DNA of 23,718 nt. Source: Gracilaria vermiculophylla. Its lineage: Eukaryota > Rhodophyta > Florideophyceae > Gracilariales > Gracilariaceae. Both the position numbers and the translations under genes were made by a program. Of the stretch, positions 14,770 through 23,718 are shown piece by piece. The first letter of the stretch is position 1, and each line of letters opens with the position of its first letter. The notes beneath the pieces were generated by a model. It ran no database searches and was not told where the DNA came from. It saw only the letters and a program-made list of their open reading frames with translations. Location: the NCBI GenBank assembly GCA_019155205.2, contig JAHNZQ020000227.1:1046638-1070355 (forward strand), written 5' to 3'.

Positions 14770-15625
14770 TAGAATTTGTAGCCGGGTGGACGACCGTCGA
14801 AGGAAACATGCGGCGGCCTTGAGGCATTTAGATAAGAACAGGTTCTCTTTTGATTTGGATGAACTTGAATGGTCCCTCGCACGTCTTTGTGTGCTCTCGG
14901 TAGACATACTCAGGAGCCCCAGAAGGTAATTTCTCCAGATATCTGCTTTGTTCCTTGGCCTTGGGGCCATTGTAATGGCGAATACCAAATGAGGAATGAC
15001 GCTTTACTCGTTCATTTTGGACTGCGTCCATGGCGAGATCGATTGCTTTTGCACGTTAAATTTGAGTCTCTGCCGGGTCCTGCGAGCCGGACGGGGTATA
15101 GAGCCAAAAACTAAGAGGAGTGGGCAAAGGCCTTCAGGGCCTATTGTGTATTTCACAGATTTGACGGCCATTTGGAGACAGTCTAAATCGGTCTCTGAGT
15201 GAGTTAAAGATGCTCGAATATTCTGAAATGCAACTCGAAAGGGCCGGTGGTGTCTTTCAACGTGAGATATTGTGGATGGAGATTCGATGGGCGAGGGGAG
15301 TGTTCGAATTCCTTCCTTGATCGATGCGAAGAAAATCAGGTGGCCCAAGATAAAGTCGTGACCACCATCGTAGTAACGTTCTCCAAACTTCGGAAGACGT
15401 CTAGCGTTTAAGAAAAGAAGCTGCGTTAAAGTGAGTGGCCTCATCGACTGCATGTAGTATTGGTCTCTGATTTATATACATGATGTCCACTGCTACAACG
15501 TGATTGAATTTCATATCGTCAGTTCCAACTCTCAACTTGAATCTTTTCGGCCGAGATGCGTGGACGGCACAAGTTATACATGCCTTTGTTAGGTCCTTGA
15601 TGGTTTTACGCGTTTCCGTATCCAT
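14770..15625 (-). pseudogene. Copia integrase (degenerate)
   Basis: The domain begins with CITCAVHASRPKRFKLRVG, the second Cys pair of the zinc-binding motif, followed by the first catalytic Asp in NHVVAVDIMYI and DEATHFNAASFL. After a frameshift at about 15450, the second Asp lies in GGHDFILGHLIFFAS and the Glu in STISHVERHHRPFRVAF. A C-terminal basic region (YVYREHTKTCEGPFKFI) extends to about 14770 in other frames. All three catalytic residues are recognisable. Stops and shifts make it non-functional. Confidence 0.8.
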
Positions 15626-15688
15626 TTCGTCAGGGCGAGCTCGTTTTAGTAAACTTGTTAAGGACTGTACAGAAGTGTGACCAAATAC

Positions 15689-15916
15689 TCACTGACGTTT
15701 CCGGAGCTCCGTTTCCGTGTACAGTGAATGCAATAGGTCTCCACGTTCCCAATTATGAATCAGAAAAAACTTTTTGAATAATAAGTCTTGAGCAAGGTGT
15801 TTGTACTTGATAGAATGTTCTCGGATGCTTATTCCCAGTCCAGTTTCGTACATATCTTTCATACTGGGCAGAATTAGTATGTTTTCTTGTACAATTTGGA
15901 ATGTCACATCAATCAC
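15689..15916 (-). pseudogene. Copia pre-integrase region
   Basis: This minus-strand stretch begins MIDVTFQIVQENILILPSMK and continues through KFFLIHNWERGD to LYTETELRKRQ. It matches the conserved block between protease and integrase in copia polyproteins, which ends in the HxxH half of the integrase zinc-binding domain. It terminates early in TGA at 15689-15691, just where the first zinc-binding His residues should follow. Confidence 0.65.
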
Positions 15917-15982
15917 AAGGTTTAAGTCCCGAAATGGGACTGGAATGGTGACTGTGCCAATTGGCTGGGAGCTACCACCAAT

Positions 15983-16618
15983 TCATGAAAGTTTTCTAGC
16001 ACTTGACCGGTCAATATAACATAGAACCTCAAAGTGTTGGCAGTAAGACTTGTATTGGGCATAAGACATAACCAAAAAACGATTTGCACAATTATCGATA
16101 CGGATCCCCTCAAAGTTTTCATTCTCACCTTTTTTAAGTTCGCACTCCATTGCTGCAAATGCTGCATCACGGTCTCCGTGGTATCCAATTCCATCAACAA
16201 AAGCTGAATTGGAGAGCAAAATCTCATCCGCAGCATGTAGATCCATTTTGTCTTCGACTATATAGGCAGTATCTTCTTCCCATTCGACTTCATCGTTTTC
16301 ACTGTCGCTGCTATACAAAATATGAGCTCCGCCTTCTATTTCTTCTTCATTGTTTTTAGTGACATCACCCAGGATGGCCGAAAGGTTGTCGACGGAGATG
16401 AATGCAGACGCACTGGTTGTCTTCATTCGCTCGACTGCTGCACGGATTATCTGTTGATCGTGTCTTGTACGTGCCAAGTGGTCTTCACCACGAACGTAAC
16501 ACCCTTTCTTTTCTGAAAGCCATTTCGATGAGATTCTTCTTTCGTTGGAATCCTTTCTGTTCTTTCTGCCTTGGCCGCAAAAAGATTTTCTAACATCTCC
16601 TCCATATTCATTCCCCAA
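15983..16618 (-). pseudogene. Copia nucleocapsid zinc knuckle and protease region, key residues lost
   Basis: This is a 211-codon open frame. GCYVRGEDHLARTRHD keeps the spacing of a CCHC knuckle, but the second and fourth Cys are Arg (CGT for TGT). An acidic linker (YSSDSENDEVEWEED) follows. The protease core reads GIRIDNCANRFLVMSYAQY, where Asp-Ser/Thr-Gly would be expected, so the catalytic Thr/Ser and Gly are replaced. It overlaps in orientation and order with the gag upstream and the pre-integrase downstream. Confidence 0.7.
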
Positions 16619-16621
16619 ACT

Positions 16622-17945
16622 TTACATAGCGGAGAGGCTCATGGAGTTGTCCACTTGTTTTGTGACGAATGCTTCTGCAGATCTAGGTTCGTTTGAAAGG
16701 AAGGTTGCATTTCGGCTTCTAGCTTCCTGTGAGGTTAAACGTACCCGCTCTCGCATAGTTTTCGTAATCTGTGGAGTATCGACGGATATAATCAGCTGTT
16801 CTCGGAGAAAACTTTCCGTTCTGTATGCTGGGTCTAGTTGGTTCTGTAGTTTGGAGAGTTTATGCCAAAAATATCGAAGCACTTCAAGTTCACTTTTCAG
16901 TGGGCTCTCTCGCATTGCTTGCGACAAGCGCATGAACTGCCGAAAGATTAACGTACGGTTTCTATGTTCGTCATTGACATAGTTGTGGGTTATCTTCTCC
17001 AAGATATCCTGGTACGAATCTCCGACTCCATATGTTCTCATGTAGAAACACAATGCGGGATCACGAAGTATTGCTGGCAAGGCTTCGGCTTTTTCAATTT
17101 CTGTTAGGCGGAAAAGGCTGCGCAATGAATCATAAAAGTCTAATGCTCCTTGAAGATCTTTGTCAAATCCTCCTCCATACATACATCATCCTTGACAAGC
17201 CTTAAGCATATCATTGAAACCAGATAAGTGGCCTGTGCTATATGTATCTTTCTGAGAAAATGGAATTGGGCCATGGTTTTGAAAAGAGTTTGCGCATATA
17301 TTGGGCAACGTTTCCTGTAATGTGCGTTTTGCTGATGCCGACTGTAGTACTTTATCTTGGCGATTTCGCAGGTACCGTCCTTCTCTTTGGTGTTCCTTGT
17401 ACTGTGTCTGGGCGTCTCATGATTGATTTAATTCTTGCGCCATTTCTCCATTGTTCTTCTGCATTGGGGCAGAAGGTTGCTCTGTCGGAATTTCATTTCC
17501 CGTTGTTTCTTCTTGTGGCAAAGGAATGCAAGTAGGTTATTCAAAGCAATCGATCAGAGCTTTTGCACGTTTGTATCCTTGTTGTCGACGCCCGTATACA
17601 CCTCTCTCGTTCAAAAATGTTATCCATCGGAGAGCTGTAGATTTTGACGGATAACCGATTGATTCAGGTCTGAACGTGGATGTAAATTCATACCACATGC
17701 GTTCATCACGCCAGTTTGATTCCTTTAAAGCTTCCATCATTTCTGTAGATTACTTTTCCAATTCTCCTCGACATTGTTTCTTAGTTTCACGAGATGCGTT
17801 GGGAAGGTGAGGGATCTGGATCGCCAATGAGTTTGTATAGAGCCTCATTTAATGTTCGCAAGGCTTTTGCATCCAAATTACTAGTCCTTGATGAATATTC
17901 ATTTCCTTGTTCTCCACTCTCTCGCGTTTCAGAAATGTCCGACAT
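16622..17945 (-). pseudogene. Copia gag (degenerate)
   Basis: The minus-strand ATG at 17943-17945 opens MSDISETRESGEQGNEYSS. The frame then breaks near 17795 and 17760, continues in another frame (ESNWRDERMWYEFTSTFRPE, 17740-17537), and continues in a third from about 17530 to 16622 with two in-frame TGA codons. The last 186 codons are a clear copia gag core: YGGGFDKDLQGALDFYDSLR, ILRDPALCFYMRTYGVGDSY, QFMRLSQAMRESPLKSELEV. Gag assembles the virus-like particle of the retrotransposon. Confidence 0.75.
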
Positions 17946-18320
17946 ATTTTTCCTGTACTGTTACAATTGTGGTCGACCGTAACGGTTATAACTGTCGAGT
18001 ATAGGGTAAAATATTATCGGCACTGCTTAGACTAAATGACTATGTTCCAGTAGATCCTCTAATCCGCGATTCTCTGTTGAGCTGCGTAAACTAAAGAAAG
18101 CTACTTTCACAGATGCGAGAGGACCAACGGCCTCCTGGTGAGGCTGAGTCCAAGCGGAACTGCCGAGTCTATCACGTATTTGTCGTAGCTTCAAAAGTAT
18201 ACGCCTTTGAAGGCGTTGCGTGGGTCGTGCGACTGATCGGCTGTAGTTGTAACAATCAAGAATAGTCCAGGTTATTTTAGGCTGTTCTGAACGCATGCCA
18301 GCAAGGCATATTTAGCATGG

Positions 18321-18328
18321 TATTTATA
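18321..18328 (-). promoter_or_regulatory. Candidate TATA box (TATAAATA) for the copia element
   Basis: The reverse complement of 18318-18331 reads AGTATAAATACCAT, a good TATA box pointing left, about 375 bp before the copia gag ATG. That is where a 5' LTR promoter should be. The surrounding sequence does not match the element's 3' end, so this may be a leader rather than a true LTR. Confidence 0.35.
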
Positions 18329-18490
18329 CTTCTAGTTTTTATTTTGCGTGTAGAATTCTATGTTGCATTGCTGTAACGCATCTTGAGGTTTCTAATTAGT
18401 GTTCTAGAAGAGTTTAGAGCAATTGAGAAGCATCTAGCTAGTATATTTGAAAATTGTGATTATGCCACCTTTCAGGGGGGTATATTTCTC

Positions 18491-18498
18491 TATAAAAG
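18491..18498 (+). promoter_or_regulatory. Candidate TATA box (TATAAAAG) for the gypsy element
   Basis: TTCTCTATAAAAGAGG is a near-perfect TATA box pointing right, about 710 bp before the gag ATG of the Ty3/gypsy element. It probably lies in the 5' LTR. The matching 3' LTR is cut off by the window end, so this cannot be confirmed here. Confidence 0.4.
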
Positions 18499-19204
18499 AG
18501 GTCGTAGATGCCAAATAGCGGCACCAACACCAAACCAACTATTAATCATCAAGCAAAGTCATCATTTGAATTTATTTCATTTGTCTTCCTTTGCCCCAAC
18601 TGGTCTTTTGTTACACTTGTAGCATCGCCCCCTTGGCCGAAGGTAGTCAGGATGCACTACGACTGTGGGCTGGAGTGCCAGTCGTTGGTAAGGCACCACC
18701 TATGGGCTGAAGTGCCAGGTGTGTGAAAGTATTCTAGTTCTGCAGGGGGAAATAGATAGGCAGGAAGGTATCTTCAATATCTTTGCCCACTTTGATTGTG
18801 GTTGTTCTGCGCCGAGTCGCATAATGTATTCTCAAACAACCCTCTCGACTATTGGCTGTTAGCTAGGTCGACCGACTGGGACAAGGGTTCGAGTAACACG
18901 CTATAGGTTTGATCAGATAGGAGCACCATAGTCAGGTAGTGCAGTCATTGCGAAGTATCTTTCGGTCGGCTCGAGATCATTTCTTATAGGGTAAGGACAC
19001 CGAAAGGTCTTGGACAAAAGACTGGTGGGGATATCCCGAAGAGATATTGATGGCCATATCTCTCGAGTGTAGCTTGCAAAGAGTTGCTGTTAGCACTCTG
19101 TTGCGGGAAGAGGACCCGTCGCCGTGGGACGGCTCCCTAAAAGTATCAAGTGGATATTAATTCAAGAGAGAAGGTTGCAAGAGAAGAAAAATAGTTGTTT
19201 TAAG
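18499..19204 (+). other. Leader/LTR region of the gypsy element
   Basis: There is no gene. The region contains a short tandem repeat (18664-18718, unit of 37 bp sharing TGGGCTGRAGTGCCAG) and the untranslated leader ahead of gag. LTR boundaries cannot be placed because the only other copy would lie beyond 23718. A GTG-initiated extension of the gag frame back to 19124 is open but not needed. Confidence 0.45.
18664..18718 (+). repeat. Two tandem copies of a TGGGCTGRAGTGCCAG unit
   Basis: TGGGCTGGAGTGCCAG (from 18666) and TGGGCTGAAGTGCCAG (from 18703) are 37 bp apart. Each is followed by a GT-rich stretch. Short tandem repeats of this kind are common in LTR U3/R regions and leaders. Confidence 0.5.
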
Positions 19205-19996
19205 ATGTTGTTTCTAAACCCAAACAAGCCGGAGCAGTTCAAGGACACTCGGGATGGAATCCTCGTGGAAACTTGGTTATACCAGCTCGAACAATACTTA
19301 GCACTTGTTCAAATGCAAAACACAGAGTTGGTGTTAAATGATGGAGCTAAGATTATGTATGCTACAACCTTGTTTACGGGCACAGCAGCAGGTTGGTGGT
19401 TTATGAAGGTTGCCGCTAATGCAGTCCCGGATTCCTTTCCAAATTTCAAGAATCTGGTACGAGCTGAGTTCATTCCCGGTGATAGTGTTCGACGTGCAAG
19501 AGACAAGTTAAGGTCTTTGCATCAGAAGTATTCTGTTGCAGCCTATCTTTCAGAGTTTAAAAATGTGGCTCTGTGCATCCCAGGAATTTCAATGGATGAA
19601 ATGTTAGATATGTTTGTCTCGAGATTGAAGCCGCAAGTTAGGCTAGAAGTCCTTAAAGGTGATTTTACGAACGTCGAAGAAGCCGCCCGCATTCCTCTAA
19701 ATGTTGACAGCGCTTCACGTGAATCTCTTATGTTCTCAAGATTTGGTGAGCAGTCGAGTTATGTTCCAAATCAGGCTCCCGTTCAAATGGAGATAAGTAA
19801 CGTGGAGAGAAGGTACAACAATGGTCAAAGTCAAAGCAGGAATAGTCGATTTTATCCGAAGAAAGAGAAGTTGTACAAAGAGAACCGCTGCTTCACATGT
19901 CATAAAGTAGACTGTAGGCCATGGAAACATGATGACCGTAAGAATAAGAATGCATCAAATAATGCTCAAGTTATTGATAGTGAATCGGAAAACTAA
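19205..19996 (+). CDS. Gypsy gag, intact open frame
   Basis: This is a 263-residue frame from the ATG at 19205, beginning MLFLNPNKPEQFKDTRDG. The retrotransposon gag core is recognisable: WLYQLEQYLALVQ, TLFTGTAAGWWF, FPNFKNLVRAEFIPGD, and RDKLRSLHQKYSVAAYLSEF, which is the usual L..L.Q..SV..Y...F motif. The C-terminal CFTCHKVDCRPWKHD is a variant zinc knuckle with spacing C-x2-C-x4-C-x4-H. Gag forms the particle and binds element RNA. It is the only complete reading frame left in this element, ending in TAA at 19994-19996. Confidence 0.85.
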   Translation: MLFLNPNKPEQFKDTRDGILVETWLYQLEQYLALVQMQNTELVLNDGAKIMYATTLFTGTAAGWWFMKVAANAVPDSFPNFKNLVRAEFIPGDSVRRARDKLRSLHQKYSVAAYLSEFKNVALCIPGISMDEMLDMFVSRLKPQVRLEVLKGDFTNVEEAARIPLNVDSASRESLMFSRFGEQSSYVPNQAPVQMEISNVERRYNNGQSQSRNSRFYPKKEKLYKENRCFTCHKVDCRPWKHDDRKNKNASNNAQVIDSESEN

Positions 19997-20283
19997 GAGG
20001 TCCGCCGCAAGGAAAGAATGCTCCGGTTGGACCAAGTATGAGTGATTTTAACCGTCTTGTTGCAGAGGTTAGGCAACGAAGACAAAGTATACAGATTACA
20101 GTGTTGGAAGAAGAGATTCACATTGGCGATAGCTCTGGAGTGGAGAAGAGTCAAAGAAATCATGCGATATGAGTCTCAAAGACTAGTTTGGAGTCCGATA
20201 CTAAAGGCAAATGTCGAGAAGACAATATCCAAGTCAATGAGGATTCAATTCCGATTGAAAAATTGATCATACTTAATTAGACA
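19997..20283 (+). other. Frameshifted gag-protease junction
   Basis: No frame is open across this stretch and a 74-codon frame at 20042-20266 shows no domain. It is most likely the decayed linker between gag and protease of the gypsy element. Confidence 0.45.
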
Positions 20284-21013
20284 TTGAATGATGTAAAAGT
20301 GTCCATCCTCAAAGATGACGGATGTAATACAAACGTAGTATCAAGGGACTTCGCAGCTCGAAACAAGGAAAAGTTGCGATTTAAGAGAGTCAATGTTACT
20401 GTCAATCATTTGAGCAAGAAGTCAAAGGGAGAAGAATCGGAAGACATCCTAGAAGCAACATTGAAGATTGGTTCCCATCTGTACAAATCCAATTGGGATG
20501 TCGCAGATTGTAGATATGATGTGCTTCTTGGAATGCCATGGAATGTTGCCAACAATCCTGATAAAGATTATCAAGAACGGGTTGTTAAGATTGGCCAAGA
20601 CGTGGCTCCTATGACTGAGGATAACTCGAGCGAGGAAGTAAGAGTAACAAGAATTGTAGTTAAGAAGTTCCGGAACATGATTAGGAGAAAGAATAATGGG
20701 AGAGATTTCAATGTATACCAACTTGTTGGTGTGACTGAAATGAAATTGGCTAAACCCTCAGCATTCGAAGGTCAAAAGCATGTTTATTTGGAAAGGCTGT
20801 TGTCTCGATTTAAAGATGTCTTCAAAGGGGAACTACCTGCTGGGCTACCACCAAAGAGAAGTGTGGATCATGAAATTGAGGTTGAGAAAGGTTCTAAGCC
20901 ACCTCATTGTCCATTGTTTCAGTTGTCCCCCGTGGAGTTGAAAGCTGCAAAGGAACATGTGGACGATGTGCTGAGAAATAAGAAGATTAGGCCTAGAAAG
21001 TCACCGTATGATC
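20284..21013 (+). pseudogene. Gypsy protease and N-terminal reverse transcriptase
   Basis: The frame opens MNDVKVSILKDDGCNTNVVS, where the aspartic protease active site would be Asp-Ser/Thr-Gly but reads DDG. DVLLGMPWNVANN, the LG-W motif of these proteases, follows. From about 20780 the RT N terminus is clear: LERLLSRFKDVFKGELPAGL, VDHEIEVEKGSKPPHC, SPVELKAAKEHVDDVL and KKIRPRKSPY. A single-base frameshift at about 21010 then moves the RT into another frame. Confidence 0.8.
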
Positions 21014-21544
21014 GCCGTTATTCTTCGTCCAAGAGAAAGACAAATTGAGAAGAGTGGTCGATTATCGAGCTCTTAATTGAATCACAAAAAGGAACAATGC
21101 GCCATTGCCTAGATCAGATGAGTTGTTTGATAAGCTTGGTGACGCAAGAGTTTTCTCAAAGTTGGACTTGAAAACTGGTTTCCATCAGATACGGGTGAAG
21201 CCTGAGGATGTTGAACAGACCGCGTTCAATACGAAGTACGGACAGTTTGAGTATCTTGTTATGCCGATGGGTTTATGTAATGCCCCGGTTACTTTCCAGT
21301 CGTTGATGAACCGTATCTTCTATGATTGTATTGATGTATTTATGGTTGTGTACCTTGATGATCTTCTAATATTCAGCAAGAATGAAGAAAGCCATCTCAA
21401 GCATCTGGAAATCGTACTAACTCGACTGAAAAAACATGAGCTTTATGTTTCTCCGAAGAAATGTGATTTTCTGAAAACAGAGATAGAGGTTTTGGGCTTC
21501 ATAGTCGGCAAAGATGGTCTTCGCGTCAACCCGGAAAAAAATTG
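21008..21544 (+). pseudogene. Gypsy reverse transcriptase core
   Basis: In this frame the RT continues SPLFFVQEKDKLRRVVDYRALN. A TGA at 21078 follows, then ARVFSKLDLKTGFHQIRV with the first catalytic Asp, TAFNTKYGQFEYLVMPMGL, NAPVTFQSLMN and the catalytic VVYLDDLLIFSK. The thumb region follows (CDFLKTEIEVLGFIVG). All three catalytic aspartates are present. The frame ends in an A-run at 21535-21541, a probable slippage frameshift. RT copies the element RNA into DNA. Confidence 0.9.
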
Positions 21545-22328
21545 AGGTTTTGAGAACATGGCCGAAGCCGAAAACCGTTACAGACACTAAAAGTTTTATT
21601 GGCTTACTTCACTTCTTCCGCATGTCTATTCCCAAGTTCTCGGAAATTGCAGCCCCATTAACGGATTTGACAAAGAAAGATATCGGTGTTGACAAATGGA
21701 ATGAAAAGTGTGATGAAGCATTCCAAAAGTTGAAAGAAGGCATCACCCAAGCCCCTATGTTTTTGCCCTATACTGTAACAAGAGTTTTAGAGGTCATGTT
21801 GATGCCTCTCAATATGCGGCTGGAGGAATTTTAATACAATTAGATGAGAATGGAAAGGATCTTGTTATTGCCTTCTATTCTGAAAAGATGTCTCCTACTG
21901 AGAGAGATTATTCCGCAAATGATAGGGAGCTTCTTGGTTTGATATCTTTTCTTCAGAGTTTCAGATGTTATTGGGAAGGTTCATCATTTGAGATTAAAAC
22001 TGACAATCAAGTCCTGAAGCATTTATTCACCAAGCCTATGTTTATTCGAAAAGAGGCACGGTATATTGAAACGCTTGGTAATTTTTGCATATTTTCAACT
22101 ACCTTGAAGCAAGGAAAGATTCATGTACTTGGTGATGCTTTTTCAAGAGCTCCTCACGTGACCCACTCTAAGGATATGGATAACCCCTCAGTTAACGATG
22201 TGGAAGTGTTATCTTTTGATCTTGATGATATTCTTAGCAGTTATGATGATGATCAATTCTTTGGACCTATTGTTAGAGCCTTAGATGGAAACTGGCCTTC
22301 TGATGAGATTAAGAAGTTACAGCTTTAA
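21540..22328 (+). pseudogene. Gypsy RNase H domain
   Basis: The connection region (IEVLRTWPKPKTVTDTKSFI, LLHFFRMSIPKFSEIAAPL) is in one frame to about 21780. A shift then gives RGHVDASQYAAGGILIQLD, SPTERDYSANDRELLGLISF and EIKTDNQVLKHLFTKP. These hold the catalytic Asp, Glu and Asp of Ty3/gypsy RNase H. It ends with a TAA at 22326-22328, after which the integrase continues in the same frame. Confidence 0.85.
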
Positions 22329-23602
22329 AAGATAATTCATTTGTTTGGGCGAGAAGAAGAACGACTGATGTATGGTAAGAAACTATGTGTTCCAAGGAAG
22401 AGTGTTTCGGATATTCTGCAGCTAGCGCATGATTCAGAAATAAGTAGACATTTTGCTTTTGCGAAGACTTTATCGAGGCTTTCGAACTATTATTGGAGAC
22501 ATAAGACACGTGATGTTCGAAATTATGTGCAAGGATGCCTTCGATGTTAGCAAGCAAAAGATTCGAATCAAAAGAATATGACAGTTTCATTGTCATTAGA
22601 GATGCCTGACAGAAGACGGGGATCTCTAGCTACTGATTTTCTTGTACAACTTCCACCGACTAAGAATGGAAAAGATGCAGACAAAACTTGGGTTGATCGT
22701 CTTACAAGAAGAGTTCATTTCATTCCTTGTATTGTGAATGACACGGCAGTAGATGTGGCTACTTCATTCTTCAACAAAATATTCAAACTCCATGGCTTAC
22801 CAGATAACATTGTTTCAGACAGAGATCCTCAGTTCACTTCAAAGTTCTGGAAAATGTGATGAAGCTATGTGGAGCAAAGTTGAAGATGTCCACAAGTCGT
22901 CATCCGCAGACAAATGGTGCATCGGAGATTATGAACCGAATGGTTGAAAACTATTTACGGTCTATTGCTCGTACCATCAGAATGATTGGGATGGATTGCT
23001 ACCTGCTGCAGAGTTTTGCATATAACTCTTCTGCGAGTGAAGACTAGGGAATGTCGTCATTCGAAATGGAATTGGGATATAATCCGAAGACTCCTCTTCA
23101 TATGATTTCAGGAGCAGAGATGCCGATTAAAAGCGTTGAAGAGTTTAAGACGAGATTGAAAATTTCTTTGGAAGAAGCAAAGTTCTCGTACAAAGTGTCT
23201 AAGGCTAAACAAAGTGCAATATCCTCTCAACGTTATCAAGCTCTAAGATATCAGGTTGAATCGAAAGTGTGGTTTAACAAATCTTTGTTTACGAATTTAT
23301 ATTCGAGGTCTCCGGTAACACAGAAGCTGACCGCAAGAAGGTATGCGCCACTGATGGTGAAGGAGTTAATTGGAAAGAAAGCTTCAAGGTTGGATATACC
23401 AAGACACCTTAAGAATCATCTAGTTGTTCATGTGATCCATACAACTCCATACAGGGAACAGCCTGCCGAAATTGGGATGCCCATTCCTGAAAGATCTGAT
23501 CCGGTACCAATGCCTGAAGGAGGAGAACAAGTCATTGGAAGTATTTTGAAGCATAGAAAGCGAGGAAGAGGATATCATTTCCTGAAATTAATTGTGGTAT
23601 AA
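22329..23602 (+). pseudogene. Gypsy integrase with GPY/F-like and chromodomain-like C terminus
   Basis: The zinc-binding part has LQLAHDSEISRHFAF and YVQGCLRC, with a TAG immediately after. The catalytic core has the first Asp in ATDFLVQLPPTKNGKDAD, the second in NIVSDRDPQFTSKFW, and, after a frameshift at about 22855, the Glu in HPQTNGASEIMNRMVENY. A TAG at 23045 follows. The C-terminal module (RYAPLMVKELIGKKASRLDI, VVHVIHTTPYREQP) is GPY/F-like. VIGSILKHRKRGRGYHFLK is the start of a chromodomain, cut off by TAA at 23600. Chromodomains in chromoviruses direct insertion into marked chromatin. Confidence 0.85.
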
Positions 23603-23718
23603 CCAAAGCGGCTAAAAACCAAAAGGGTGTTCGTGTGGACGCGTGGCTAGGGAGCGCGCGGTGGGCTCAACCTAGAAGGTGGGAAAAGGAAACCTGAGAG
23701 GTACGCGGTAGCACAACC
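23603..23718 (+). other. 3' non-coding end of the gypsy element, possible purine tract
   Basis: A purine-rich AAGGTGGGAAAAGGAAACC (about 23674-23692) followed by TGAGAGG is where a polypurine tract and the TG start of a 3' LTR could lie. The window ends 26 bp later, and no matching 5' copy was found by eye, so this remains a suggestion. Confidence 0.3.

Larger units (their letters stand above)
12895..17945 (-). mobile_element. Decayed Ty1/copia retrotransposon, internal region and 3' end
   Basis: On the minus strand, domains occur in the copia order gag, zinc knuckle, protease, pre-integrase, integrase, reverse transcriptase, RNase H, then an LTR-like end closing in CTGTACTACA at 12895. The wording of the integrase and pre-integrase regions is close to the copia lineage common in fungi, oomycetes and some algae. 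Many stops and frameshifts show it is inactive. A 5' LTR matching the 3' end is not visible to the right of the gag start, so the 5' LTR was lost or the two ends come from different copies. Confidence 0.85.
19205..23718 (+). mobile_element. Decayed Ty3/gypsy (chromovirus-like) retrotransposon, right end beyond window
   Basis: Domain order is gag, protease, reverse transcriptase, RNase H, integrase, GPY/F-like module and a chromodomain-like end, which is the Ty3/gypsy order. The frame changes at about 21010, 21540, 21780 and 22855, and in-frame stops occur at 21078, 22326, 22548 and 23045. The copy is therefore inactive, though catalytic motifs are well preserved. It is head-to-head with the copia element. 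Confidence 0.9.

Noticed and set aside
18870..18905. tRNA-like B-box GGGTTCGAGTAAC in the gypsy leader
   Set aside because: Flanking sequence does not fold into acceptor, anticodon and T stems, and no convincing A-box stands at the right distance.

Overview
The window looks like nuclear DNA of a eukaryote, most likely an alga. The evidence is Ty1/copia and Ty3/gypsy elements with chromovirus-type features, Tc1/mariner and pogo transposase relics, an RCC1-type propeller, and a DnaJ-type zinc-finger protein with a leader that resembles a plastid transit peptide. A phenylalanine close to the start of that leader is a trait described for red algae and glaucophytes, so a GC-rich red alga is one candidate. 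The sequence alone cannot settle this.

Layout. Positions 1-1,380 are AT/GC-balanced and may hold the spliced 3' end of a gene with an acidic C terminus (candidate last exon 507-692, AATAAA at 772). Positions 1,380-7,440 form a very GC-rich island of five compact, apparently intronless genes: a DnaJ/BSD2-like zinc-finger protein with an acidic tail (+), a 146-residue unknown (-), an acidic unknown (+), a 257-residue protein with six short A/F-rich repeats (+), and a seven-blade RCC1-like protein (+). Spacers are 68-365 bp. Positions 7,438-8,772 hold nothing I can assign.

Positions 8,773-23,718 are a graveyard of mobile elements. In order: a tyrosine recombinase gene (-) with one internal stop; a copia 3'-end fragment (+, 9,734-10,278); an unassigned decayed block; a Tc1/mariner transposase relic (-); the C-terminal part of a pogo/Tigger-like DDE transposase (-); a long decayed copia element (-, about 17,945 down to 12,895) whose 3' end is an inverted copy of the 9,734-10,278 segment; a 1.2-kb leader/LTR zone with TATA boxes pointing both ways; and a Ty3/gypsy chromovirus-like element (+, 19,205 to the window end).

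The GC-island genes share only proximity and perhaps a core-promoter pattern (a T-run followed by CGCG, 46-85 bp before four of the five start codons). Nothing shows that they form one pathway. The retroelement genes follow standard domain orders: gag-protease-integrase-RT-RNase H for copia, gag-protease-RT-RNase H-integrase-chromodomain for gypsy. Both carry several stops and frameshifts and are almost certainly dead.
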